The position numbers were made by a program, and so were the translations under genes. Shown here one piece after another: positions 7,334 to 15,001 of a stretch of DNA of 64,000 nucleotides (position 1 is its first letter; each line of letters opens with the position of its first letter). The stretch is from Bacillota bacterium (GTDB taxonomy: Bacteria > Bacillota > SHA-98 > Ch115 > JABLXJ01), in contig JABLXJ010000003.1 in the NCBI GenBank assembly GCA_013178125.1, positions 1 to 64,000 of the forward strand, written 5' to 3'. The notes under the pieces were generated by a model, which was not told the DNA's origin, made no database searches, and saw only the letters and a list, made by a program, of their open reading frames with translations.

Positions 7334-7350
7334 CAGAACGGCAGAACGGT
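7334..7350. promoter_or_regulatory. 17-bp shared upstream site, copy 2
   Basis: CAGAACGGCAGAACGGT, the exact reverse complement of 5579-5595. A third partial unit (GAACGGCAGG) follows directly. It is upstream of the padR -35 box but in the opposite orientation to copy 1 relative to its promoter. Confidence 0.6.
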
Positions 7351-7583
7351 GAACGGCAGGGTGCGTGTAATTTCTGACCACCTCCACCCCTGGTTGGAGT
7401 CGACCGGCAAGAAGCAACCATTAGGAATTGATGAAAGGGGAGGTATAGGACAATTCAAGTAAAGGCGGCCTTCCTTCATTCATTTATATATAACGACTCT
7501 CGGCACAATGATGTTCTGGAGGGGGATACTCTACGTTTGGTCCGGGATGTCGCCGGTTGGAATAAGAGCCTATCTTCCCCCAA

Positions 7584-8106
7584 GAACTACAATTTGAGTA
7601 CATCTTCAAGTGGTTTGGGAAGGTTCATGCCCTCATTGGGGTAGACTTTGAGGTCAGGCCGGCCGAGATTGTGGGGTTGGTTGGGGATAATGGAGCGGGT
7701 AAATCAACCTTGATCAAGGTGCTATCTGGATATCACCTGGCCGATGAGGGTGAGATATACTTTGAGGGAAAGAAGGTGCATATTGGTTCGCCACGCGATG
7801 CTATATTTCAAAGCAAAGTTTGTCATATTGGATGAACCCACCATTGCTCTTTCCCTCAAGGAAGCAGAGCAGGTGCCAAACTTTATGAGGCAGCTAAAGA
7901 GGGAGGGAATTTCAGTAATTCACATTACTCACAACCTCCATCATGTGTTTCTAGATGCGGATAGATTTGTTGTCCTGAGTCGCGGGAAGAAGGTAACGGA
8001 TGTCAGAAAAGAAGACACTTCTATAGAAGAACTATCCGAGCTGATAATCAGGGGCGCATCGAGCCAGGATACACAAGATATAGAGGGTCCGGGGAGAAGG
8101 GGGTGA
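7584..8106 (+). pseudogene. Broken sugar ABC transporter ATPase
   Basis: The first frame (to about 7815) reads a sugar-type ABC ATPase N-terminus with Walker [10 protein letters not shown] and [15 protein letters not shown]. It then jumps to another frame that resumes at FVILDEPT (Walker B) and runs through THNLHHVF to an RGKKV tail. The intervening Q-loop and signature motif, roughly 80 residues, are deleted. The product could not work. It resembles ribose/xylose (RbsA/XylG) type ATPases and is followed by a truncated permease, so a whole import cassette has decayed. Confidence 0.85.
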
Positions 8107-8110
8107 GCCT

Positions 8111-8245
8111 GTGGAGAGGATTTCTATTTCTACCCCTGCATTGAAGGCTGATTTTACGAGGTCCTTCTTTCGTTACCGGTCATTTAGCGTCTTCCTGGTA
8201 TTGGCAGCCCTGGTAGTGGTGTTTGGTCTCGTTTCCCCCTCCCAA
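8111..8245 (+). pseudogene. Sugar ABC permease remnant, N-terminus only
   Basis: After the ATPase remnant, a start with GGAGAGGA-like bases leads into about 45 residues ending in SFSVFLVLAALVVVFGLVSPS, the first membrane helix of a ribose-type permease. The homology stops abruptly near 8245, where the sequence becomes the 3' end of dinB on the other strand. This marks a deletion or rearrangement junction. Confidence 0.7.
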
Positions 8246-9435
8246 TTGAACATTACTCGGGCCCGCATAATCGCATCTTTACCAAATCTATTGTGAATCC
8301 TATCCAGAGTTCTATCAACCGCCGCCCGCTTTGCCTCCTTTGGATAATCATCAAACAGGGAGAGCTGTTTCTGATAGCGGCCCCGCTCGATCAGGTTGGA
8401 TATGCTGACGCCAACAAGCCTGACCTTGCGCCACCTCTGCCAGTTGCGAATAAAAATCTCCCAGGCCTTCTGGGATATCGTCCTATCGGAGTCGGTGAAA
8501 TTCCCTAGACTCTCGGACCTCGTTATGGTTATGAAATCCTCGTACCGCAGCTTGATCCCGATTGTCTTGCCAAGGTACCCCGCGCTCCTCAGCCTCCTTC
8601 CGACCTCATCAGAAAGCCTCAGGATATGCGCCTTCAAAACATCCTGGTCGGCGGTGTCCCTGGGGAGGGTGTATTCATTCGATAAAGATTTGATCGGGAA
8701 ACCTGTGGGACGCACAGGGGAATCATCCATCCCCCAGGCCATCCCATATAATGCACGGCCCATAACGCCAAACTTTCGCTCCAGGAGATTCAGAGGATAT
8801 CCTGCTAGCTCACCGATGGTTTTGATGCCCATGTGATTGAGGGCCTTCTCAGTCTTTTCCCCGACCCCGATCAATGCCCTTACAGGGAGAGGCCATATTT
8901 TCTCTGGGATATCTTCTCGCCTTATGAAAACCAACCCGTCGGGTTTTTGAAGATCCGAAGCCATTTTGGCAAGGAGCTTGTTCGGTGCGATTCCTATGGA
9001 ACAGGTGAGGTCGAATTTCCCCTTCATCCGGGCCTTTATGAGACCTGCGATCTCTATGGGGGGGCCGTGTAACTTATCGCAGCCTGTAACGTCCAGGAAA
9101 GCCTCGTCTATAGAAAAGGGCTCCACAAGCGGTGTAAAGCTCTGGTATATCTTCAGGATTTCCAATGATACCTCAACATATCTTTGGATGCGCCCTTTGA
9201 TAAATACGCCTTGAGGACATAGACGCGTGGCCTGCGAGACAGGCATGCCCGCTTTGACACCGAAAGGCCTGGCCTCGTATGACGCCGTGGATACCACGCT
9301 CCTGCCCTCCGGGTCGCCGCACACTATGACAGGCTTGCCTTTGAGAGCGGGGTTATCATGCTGTTCGACGGCGGCGAAGAAGGCGTTCATATCAACATGG
9401 AGAATATGACGCTCAGGGTTCGGCATGTTCGGCAT
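8173..9435 (-). CDS. dinB: DNA polymerase IV (Y family)
   Basis: About 420 residues. Catalytic segments HVDMNAFFAAVEQ and SIDEAFLDV are intact, as are the fingers, thumb and little-finger regions, so it should be an active translesion polymerase. I take the ATG at 9435, with GGGGAG upstream, rather than the GTG at 9480. The last 23 codons after the usual RARVMFN end are antisense to the truncated ABC permease: the native stop was lost at the junction near 8245 and translation runs to a TAA at 8173-8175. No clamp-binding motif is obvious in the acquired tail. Confidence 0.9.
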   Translation of the reverse strand: MPNMPNPERHILHVDMNAFFAAVEQHDNPALKGKPVIVCGDPEGRSVVSTASYEARPFGVKAGMPVSQATRLCPQGVFIKGRIQRYVEVSLEILKIYQSFTPLVEPFSIDEAFLDVTGCDKLHGPPIEIAGLIKARMKGKFDLTCSIGIAPNKLLAKMASDLQKPDGLVFIRREDIPEKIWPLPVRALIGVGEKTEKALNHMGIKTIGELAGYPLNLLERKFGVMGRALYGMAWGMDDSPVRPTGFPIKSLSNEYTLPRDTADQDVLKAHILRLSDEVGRRLRSAGYLGKTIGIKLRYEDFITITRSESLGNFTDSDRTISQKAWEIFIRNWQRWRKVRLVGVSISNLIERGRYQKQLSLFDDYPKEAKRAAVDRTLDRIHNRFGKDAIMRARVMFNWEGETRPNTTTRAANTRKTLNDR

Positions 9436-9586
9436 AGCCGTCACTCCCCATTCCAGGAGATTCGCCGAATCGTCCCGCACTTATACTACCAGAGGTCCGG
9501 GAATTTGGCAATATACATCTCTTCCACCATGATTTTTCACCATCTTCACATCCGTCATTCCTGCAACATTCCTACAATCTCCGGGT

Positions 9587-9610
9587 TAAGCCTAAGCCTA
9601 AGCCTAAGCC
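9587..9610. repeat. Four TAAGCC tandem repeats
   Basis: Four perfect copies of TAAGCC between dinB and the DUF72 gene. The rest of 9481-9675 shows no gene. Confidence 0.8.
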
Positions 9611-9675
9611 CTATGCTACCAGACATGAACCAACACTAAGCTATATCCAATGTTAACTGTTAACGTAGGATTGCG

Positions 9676-10470
9676 TCACGATTGCTTCAACCAGGCCTGT
9701 AATATGCTAGCATTTTTTACTGCATGGCCCTTATGACAGTTGTTGAAGAATACGAACGTGATGTCAACGAGGCTATCGAGGTGTTTTATCCGTGGGATCC
9801 ATTCCTTTAGCTCCTCTTCCGAGTAGAGGTAATTATATCTCTCCCAGGGCTGCTCGTGCTTCCACCACTTTTCGGCATTTCGCCCGTGAAATCTTATATA
9901 TGCGACCCGGGAAGTAACCTTTATGATCGGGGGGACGAGCCCTCTCAGCCTGGGCTCGTCGACCGCACAGAAGCCGAGACCCTCTGCCTGCAGGACCGCG
10001 AATATATCTTCCTTGAGCCAGCTTATATTCCTGAATTCTACCACGATGGGAATCTCGGGGATAAGCTCTGGAAGCCGGCGGATGTAGTCGAGATTTTCGG
10101 GGCTATTTTTGAAACCCCAGGGGAACTGGAGGAGAACGCACCCGATCTTCTTTGACTCGATGACCGGCGCTATCCCCATGAGAAACTGTTTGAATGCCTC
10201 CTGCGGCGCCTTGAGGTCCACCTCATGGGTCATAGATTTGTGGGCCTTTATGCAAAAGCAAAATCCGTCGGGCGTTTTCCTGTCGAGGGAGGCCATGGTC
10301 CTCGCTGACGGCATGGTATAGTAGCTGAAATCAAGCTCTACGGCAGGGAAGCGCGTGGCATAGTGGCGGAGCATGTCCCCGGCCTTTATGCCTGTGGGGT
10401 AGAATTCGCCTATCCAATCCTTGTAGCTGAAACCCGAGGTCCCAATCAAGATCATGCTCCGTCCCCCCAC
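9676..10470 (-). CDS. DUF72 (YecE-like) TIM-barrel protein
   Basis: 264 residues. The family signature is clear: an N-terminal GTSGFSYKDW, then LDFSYYTMPS, FCFCIKAHKSMTH, LLQFPWGFK, VVEFRN and YIRFHGR, ending in FVFFNNCHKGHAVKNA. The molecular activity of DUF72 is not established. GTG at 10470 follows AGGAGG; an ATG five codons in is also possible. Stands alone on the minus strand. Confidence 0.9.
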   Translation of the reverse strand: MGGRSMILIGTSGFSYKDWIGEFYPTGIKAGDMLRHYATRFPAVELDFSYYTMPSARTMASLDRKTPDGFCFCIKAHKSMTHEVDLKAPQEAFKQFLMGIAPVIESKKIGCVLLQFPWGFKNSPENLDYIRRLPELIPEIPIVVEFRNISWLKEDIFAVLQAEGLGFCAVDEPRLRGLVPPIIKVTSRVAYIRFHGRNAEKWWKHEQPWERYNYLYSEEELKEWIPRIKHLDSLVDITFVFFNNCHKGHAVKNASILQAWLKQS

Positions 10471-10545
10471 CGTGCCTCCTACCTCGCATTAGCACTACCA
10501 TACTATCATGGTATTTTTTCCATAAATTTCTTCTTTCATACATAA

Positions 10546-10739
10546 TTTTGCATAATTTTATTTCATGATCTCATATCATGATCTCATAGTTCCATATTTG
10601 CAAAGTGCCCCCGGATTTCCTGTCAGCAGGTGAGACTCACCTCGCCATTCCTGGCTATGGCCGCCGGGAAGGTTCTGGCATTGGATGCCTTCCCCCACAG
10701 GCAATTTCGGTCTAAGATCAGCACCCTCCTGGGACTCCT
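10546..10739. other. Intergenic, no gene seen
   Basis: Near 10563-10590 is a short direct repeat (CATGATCTCATA twice). No coding signal, RNA motif or terminator was recognised. Confidence 0.4.
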
Positions 10740-11555
10740 TCATAGAATCACAGGTATCCTGCGATCAAGCCGGATAGCAGCCGGGGTAACGCAACAGGCA
10801 TACGCCCATATTTCTACACCTTCTTCTGCCGCCTCCCGTAAGGCCCTGCCGAACTCCGGGTCGGTTGTGTCGTTGGGTGAGAATACATGTGCATCTCCCC
10901 GCTGCACGATGAAGATTACGATGGCTTCAAGTCCCCCGGCCACGGCTCTCGCCAGTTCACGCATGTGGCGAGCGCCGCGAAGGGTAGGGGCATCTGGGAA
11001 TAGCGCCCGGCCTTCTCGCACGAGAGTGACGGATTTCACCTCAATGAGGCAATCCCGTCCCGAGGGCCTGGATAGCCGGAAGTCCAGGCGGCCCTCGCCG
11101 TACCTGGCCTCGCGCGTAATGATGGAGTAACCCTCGAGCTCCTTGAAGAATCGCATTTGCAAGGCCTCGAATACAATCTCATTGGGCACGCGGGAATCAA
11201 CGGAGAGGAGCGTGCCATCGAAATCGACCAGCACGAGATCATAAGCGGTCCTACGGCGGGCGGCCTTACGGGGAGCGGCCGTCTTGCGCCGGACGATACT
11301 GCTCGGACCACCCGGCCGCCCCGGAGGCGAATCCGGAGAAGAGCCCACCGGGGCAAGATAGACCCTCCGCCCGGGCACCAGGAGCTCCTCGAGCCGGCCA
11401 GGGTCCGCCACATGGGCATATATCAAGCCATCACTGGCATCACCGGCGAAGCTGTTTCCGGGGCGGGGGCGCACGATGGCTAGGAAACGATTCGGCCGGG
11501 AGACGAAGATGGTCTCTTTAAGAAGGGAGGCGTTTCGTGTAAATCCGGGCATCAT
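10740..11555 (-). CDS. sfsA: SfsA-family nuclease/sugar fermentation stimulation protein
   Basis: 271 residues. An OB-like N-terminal part (RPNRFLAIVRPR, HVADPGRLEELLVPG) leads into a nuclease-like part with EARYGEGRLDFRL and CLIEVKSVTLV. Between about residues 70 and 105 there is an Arg/Pro/Ser-rich insertion absent from typical members of about 235 residues. Family members bind or cut nucleic acid; the name comes from a maltose phenotype in E. coli. Similar low-complexity inserts occur in other genes of this window. Confidence 0.88.
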   Translation of the reverse strand: MMPGFTRNASLLKETIFVSRPNRFLAIVRPRPGNSFAGDASDGLIYAHVADPGRLEELLVPGRRVYLAPVGSSPDSPPGRPGGPSSIVRRKTAAPRKAARRRTAYDLVLVDFDGTLLSVDSRVPNEIVFEALQMRFFKELEGYSIITREARYGEGRLDFRLSRPSGRDCLIEVKSVTLVREGRALFPDAPTLRGARHMRELARAVAGGLEAIVIFIVQRGDAHVFSPNDTTDPEFGRALREAAEEGVEIWAYACCVTPAAIRLDRRIPVIL

Positions 11556-12225
11556 AGCTACCGTTCTTATCTTTTCTTCCCTCCCTTTCCATGTTCCTTA
11601 TCCTTACTTTTTATCCTTGCCTTGCATTCTTGCCTCGCTGCCCACCCATACCGAGTAAGATATAGAATATAACCTTAGCCTGTATATATTCTCTTCTATA
11701 TCTCTTCTTCCTCCTTCTTTGCATTGGTGGCCTGCTTGCGCAACGCATCGCACATCGGCGAGGTGTTGGTAACTCACTTTTCCTCTGGCCATTTCCCCGG
11801 CACCTCCCTCCAGGCGGGCTGGAACCAATATATCCGATGAATTAGTACATCTGACAGTATATCCCCTCCGAGCTGAAGGTACTGTACACTGCAGTATATC
11901 TATGTAAAATGTGCTGCACCATGCAGCATGTCCGGGCGGAATATGCTGCAATGAGTGGCGTAAAGGAGGGTATATACTACAGCATTGATGGGTCTGATGC
12001 TACTAATTGCAACACGTCTTTAAAAAGTGTACTAAGACTTGCGGCATATTCTTGGGAAGACATGCTGCAGTATACAGTATGACGGGGGCCAGAGATTACT
12101 CATTACGGTGCTCGTTGCGGCACAAGGTTACCTTCGGAAATGGAAATCTATATCATAAGTCGAGGCGTTGATAATAATGAGTTGGTGATAAAAAAGTTAA
12201 GGGGAATCTATTTGATTTGGGGGTC
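11556..12225. repeat. Long intergenic region with repeated CTGCAGTATA-like motifs
   Basis: About 670 bases without a supported gene. Between about 11848 and 12082 at least six related motifs occur in both orientations: GACAGTATAT, CACTGCAGTATAT, CATGCAGCATG, ATATGCTGCAAT, ACTACAGCAT and ATGCTGCAGTATACAGTATG. The clustering suggests operators or the end of an element. A short purine-rich minus-strand stretch near 11810 has a ribosome-like AGGTG before an ATG, but the reading frame is unconvincing. Confidence 0.45.
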
Positions 12226-12271
12226 TTGACAAAGGGATATGTATATGTATAATATTACTTAGTAGATAAGT
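12226..12271 (+). promoter_or_regulatory. Promoter with operator-like inverted repeat for the Rrf2 gene
   Basis: TTGACA (12226-12231), 16-base spacer, TATAAT (12248-12253). Just downstream is ACTTA-N5-TAAGT (12257-12271), overlapping the expected transcription start. This is the position expected for autorepression by the Rrf2 protein; binding is inferred. Confidence 0.75.
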
Positions 12272-12408
12272 TATATTAAACTTTGCTTCATTACTGCATC
12301 TCATATTACTCTTTAGATCGGATCTCTTGGCTCTCTATAGACTCTACTTGATAACGTCAGTAGTGTTAAAAATAGTATCAATGCCAACAACATGAAAGGG
12401 GATACCCC

Positions 12409-12855
12409 GTGATTACCAATAAAGTTGAATACCTCTTGCGGATCTTGTTGGATATGTCTGAGAACGCCACCGAGGGATATATATCATCGAAGGATATCGC
12501 CGAGAGACAGGGCATTCCCCCGAAGTATATGCCGCAGCTTATGGCGCTCCTGACGGGGAAGGGCTGGGCAACCTCTGCTCGCGGGGCAAGGGGCGGCGTT
12601 AAGCTCGCCGTTGACCCGGGGGACATAAACGTCTATGATGTTATCGCTGCCGCGGGGGAGCCGCTCCTTATTAAGCCATGCCTCGAGGGGAAGTTCCAGT
12701 GCTCCCTGAAGGAGCTCTGCCCGTTACTCCCCGTTTGGCATGAGGCTCAGCAAAAACTTGATCTCGTGATGCGCCAGACGACTCTGGCAAGCTTGAAAAA
12801 GAATATGGAGGATGTGAATGCGAAGGCACCGGAATCAATGAGCCGGAATCAATAG
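12409..12855 (+). CDS. Rrf2-family regulator, Fe-S type
   Basis: 148 residues with the Rrf2 winged helix (EYLLRILLDMS, SSKDIAERQGIPPKYMPQLM, ARGARGGVKLA). Three cysteines, 91, 98 and 104, in the pattern C-X6-C-X5-C match IscR/NsrR-like cluster-binding members, so it probably senses Fe-S status, NO or redox. GTG start behind GAAAGGGG. It is followed after 50 bases by a DUF438-hemerythrin gene, a combination fitting nitrosative or oxygen stress in an anaerobe. Confidence 0.9.
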   Translation: MITNKVEYLLRILLDMSENATEGYISSKDIAERQGIPPKYMPQLMALLTGKGWATSARGARGGVKLAVDPGDINVYDVIAAAGEPLLIKPCLEGKFQCSLKELCPLLPVWHEAQQKLDLVMRQTTLASLKKNMEDVNAKAPESMSRNQ

Positions 12856-12905
12856 CGTGGGCTGATAAGAGAAAATCTAGGAGAGGACGGAAGGAGGGGC
12901 CAGCG

Positions 12906-13763
12906 ATGGCTGAAAGGACCGAAGCTAAAAGGATCGAAAGGGTTGAAAACAAGATCAAAATGTTGGCAGAAACGCTGCAGGGTATTAATGAAGGGACGAT
13001 TTCTGATGAGGATGCCAGGCGAATCCTCTCGGGCATTGACCCCGTGGAGCTCTCTCTAGCGGAACAGGAGCTCCTGGAGAGAGGGGTCGACCCGCAGGAG
13101 CTGAGACGCCTGTGCGAAGTTCATCTGAGGGCCCTGGAGAGGGAGGTCGAGGATCTCAAGGGCAGGGCAGGTGCAGGCCATCCACTATACACCCTGATTT
13201 CAGAGCACGAGCTAATCCTCGGGTTCCTGGATTCGCTGGAAGCTGCCACGGGTAGACTGTGGGAGAGCGATTCGTATACACCGGGCGATAAGGATAGCGA
13301 TAAGGACATAGAGCTGGTCGAGGAGCTTGCCAGGCACCTCGTGGAGACTGAGAAACACCATCGACGGGAGGAGGACGCCCTCTTCCCTGCGCTGGAAAGC
13401 CGCGGCATCACCGGCCCAACCAGGGTAATGCGGATCGAACACGAGGAAATGAGGCCGAAGAAACAGGAGCTCCTGGAGCTGGTCCGGCGGGTGAATTCCA
13501 TGGACTATGAGGAATTCAAGCACAGGCTCAGGGAAATTGCATCATTCATCGTTTTCCACCTCCGCGACCATATCTTCAAGGAGAATACAATCCTCTATCC
13601 AGCGGCTTACAGGGCTATCCGCGAGCCCGGCGCCTGGAGCCAGATCGCGAGGAAGTGCGATGAAATAGGATATTGCTGCTTCACGCCCGGGGCTACCGCG
13701 GGCGAGGGCGAGCGAGCTCCGGGCGGGCATATGGTTCATAGTTGCTGTATTAGTATGATCTGA
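12906..13763 (+). CDS. DUF438 and hemerythrin domain protein
   Basis: 285 residues. Residues 1-90 fit DUF438 (a helical domain). From about 95 on is a hemerythrin HHE bundle with ISEHELILGFL, ETEKHHRREEDALFP, RIEHEEM and FHLRDHIFKENTILYP, giving the His/Glu ligands of a di-iron site. The C-terminus is Cys-rich (CDEIGYCCF and HSCCISMI), unusual and possibly a second metal or redox site. Close relatives are implicated in repair or sensing under NO or oxygen. Likely co-transcribed with and controlled by the Rrf2 regulator. Confidence 0.88.
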   Translation: MAERTEAKRIERVENKIKMLAETLQGINEGTISDEDARRILSGIDPVELSLAEQELLERGVDPQELRRLCEVHLRALEREVEDLKGRAGAGHPLYTLISEHELILGFLDSLEAATGRLWESDSYTPGDKDSDKDIELVEELARHLVETEKHHRREEDALFPALESRGITGPTRVMRIEHEEMRPKKQELLELVRRVNSMDYEEFKHRLREIASFIVFHLRDHIFKENTILYPAAYRAIREPGAWSQIARKCDEIGYCCFTPGATAGEGERAPGGHMVHSCCISMI

Positions 13764-13840
13764 TATGCCTATATATTACCACAGTTTAATAGACTAGGGA
13801 CTTAATAGTTACAGAAGCAAACAAGGAGGAAGGGTGGATT

Positions 13841-14194
13841 ATGAACACGTTACAAATCATCAAAGTCGAGGAGCTTCCAGTCACAACATCACCGCGCGGG
13901 CCAAAGGTTCGCAAGGTGCTATCCTCTGAGGACGTAGCCATAATGAACGTGGTGCTGGAGCCAGGGGAGACCCTGCCAGCTCATGTGACGCCTGTGGATG
14001 TATTCTTCTATATCCGGTCCGGCTCCGGCACAGTCATTATCGGCGACGATGAGGGAGAGGTTTTTGAGGGGGATATCGTCGTAAGCCCCAGGGGCATTCC
14101 CCATGGCCTGAAGGCGAACAAGTCTGAGACCTTTAGTGTCCTCGTCGTGAAGACGCCAAACCCCGAAAAGCCCCATTTCGAGCGGGCCCATTGA
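13841..14194 (+). CDS. Cupin-domain protein
   Basis: 117 residues forming a single small beta-barrel cupin (VVLEPGETLPAHVTPVDVFF, GDIVVSPRGIPHGL). One metal-ligand histidine of motif 1 is in LPAHVTP and that of motif 2 is in IPHGL; others are less clear. AAGGAGGAA ribosome site before the ATG. Follows the hemerythrin gene by 77 bases and may share its transcript. Ligand unknown. Confidence 0.85.
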   Translation: MNTLQIIKVEELPVTTSPRGPKVRKVLSSEDVAIMNVVLEPGETLPAHVTPVDVFFYIRSGSGTVIIGDDEGEVFEGDIVVSPRGIPHGLKANKSETFSVLVVKTPNPEKPHFERAH

Positions 14195-14268
14195 CCGAAA
14201 ATAGGCCGACGCAAGCCCCTTTCCTTCAGACATGGGGATAAGGCGGCCGCTCGGCCTCTCCATCCCCC

Positions 14269-14297
14269 TTTACAACGTGTACGAAAGGTCATATAAT
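14269..14297 (+). promoter_or_regulatory. Promoter of the FMN riboswitch transcript
   Basis: TTTACA (14269-14274), 17-base spacer, TATAAT (14292-14297), placing the start a few bases before the aptamer at about 14320. Confidence 0.75.
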
Positions 14298-14319
14298 CAT
14301 GGCGGAAGGATAAAAAGTC

Positions 14320-14488
14320 TGCCTTCGGGGCACGGTGAGGGGAGTATCTGGCGTCAGAGAGCTAGCATCGCTCGCTCCCCAATTCCGGACCGGCGGTGAT
14401 GCCTCCTCGCGAGGACGAGCCCGTCAGCCTCAACGGTGGAGCCGGTGGGAATCCGGGGCCGACAGTAAAGTCTGAATGGGAGAAGGGT
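14320..14488 (+). ncRNA. FMN riboswitch (RFN element)
   Basis: Conserved blocks occur in order: CCTTCGGGGCACGGTGA, AATTCCGGACCGGCGGTGAT, GAGCCC, CCGGTGGGAATCCGG, GCCGACAGTAAAGTCT and GAATGGGAGAAGG, the last pairing with the opening CCTTC. The second stem carries an extra GGGGAG...CTCCCC hairpin of about 45 bases. The usual GCCCGCGAG block reads GCCCGTCAG. No riboflavin gene lies downstream. The following hairpin near 14560-14600 lacks a T-run, so control of translation rather than termination is possible. Confidence 0.88.
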
Positions 14489-14610
14489 CATAGAACAGGG
14501 AATGAGTCAAGATTCATTATAGGGAAACTGGCCTGGCGAACTGGCGAGCCCTGGCCCTGGAGAGCTGGTGGATGCCGAGGCGCACCCCGGGCTCTCTGGA
14601 CCGGATGTTA

Positions 14611-14628
14611 ACATAACATATGTTATGT
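14611..14628. promoter_or_regulatory. 18-bp perfect palindrome
   Basis: ACATAACATATGTTATGT is an exact palindrome, followed by a partial third arm TGTTATGT. It sits in the FMN riboswitch leader, upstream of the small ORF. It looks like a protein-binding site; the regulator is unknown. Confidence 0.6.
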
Positions 14629-14710
14629 GTTATGTAGGTTGCGATCTTGAATCCCGCGAGCGGAGAACGTCCGGGATCACATCGTCAGGAGAAGCAGCCA
14701 GGGTGGGTGG

Positions 14711-14836
14711 ATGCCAGAGAGCTTGCCGGTGATCTTGGGGGCTACCGTGGTGGCCCGGAGGTGCTTTGAGCAGGGGAGTTCCCTAGAGAATCTTAATGAG
14801 TTCCTTGAGATCATGAACCAATTCCCAAAAACGTAA
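14711..14836 (+). CDS. 41-residue ORF under the FMN riboswitch
   Basis: The only ORF between the FMN riboswitch and the terminator at 14844-14872: ATG at 14711 to TAA at 14836. The product has LPVILGATVVARRCFEQG and then an acidic helix-like LENLNEFLEIMNQF. Ribosome-site evidence is weak (a GGGTGGG just before the ATG, AGGAGA about 18 bases up). It could be a real small protein or the end of a decayed gene. No family recognised, and it does not resemble RibU or riboflavin enzymes. Confidence 0.4.
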   Translation: MPESLPVILGATVVARRCFEQGSSLENLNEFLEIMNQFPKT

Positions 14837-14841
14837 TTGAT

Positions 14842-14872
14842 ATCCCGGAGGCGAACTCCGGGATTATCTTTT
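14842..14872 (+). terminator. Intrinsic terminator after the small ORF
   Basis: ATCCCGGAG (14842-14850) and CTCCGGGAT (14856-14864) form a nine-base-pair stem with a GCGAA loop, followed by TATCTTTT. Confidence 0.85.
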
Positions 14873-15001
14873 CATGTGAACTTTTGTGTCGATCTGACGG
14901 ACCGTAGCGGAACCTATCCCATAAAATTCATCTCATGAAATCCATCTCAATTGATATCCATTAAGGAAATAAATTCAAATAGAATGCTGGAGGTGTTTTC
15001 C

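Noticed and set aside
5579-7350. The 17-bp inverted pair as terminal repeats of a transposon
   Set aside because: No transposase or target duplication is seen between them, and both copies sit precisely upstream of promoters, so operators are the better explanation.
11604-11951. 115-codon minus-strand ORF upstream of sfsA
   Set aside because: A ribosome-like AGGTG precedes an internal ATG, but residue composition is odd, no motif is seen, and the region is filled with repeated motifs.
14396-14611. Plus-strand ORF of 71 codons in the FMN leader
   Set aside because: It lies inside the conserved FMN aptamer and its translation shows no family resemblance; the RNA explains the sequence.
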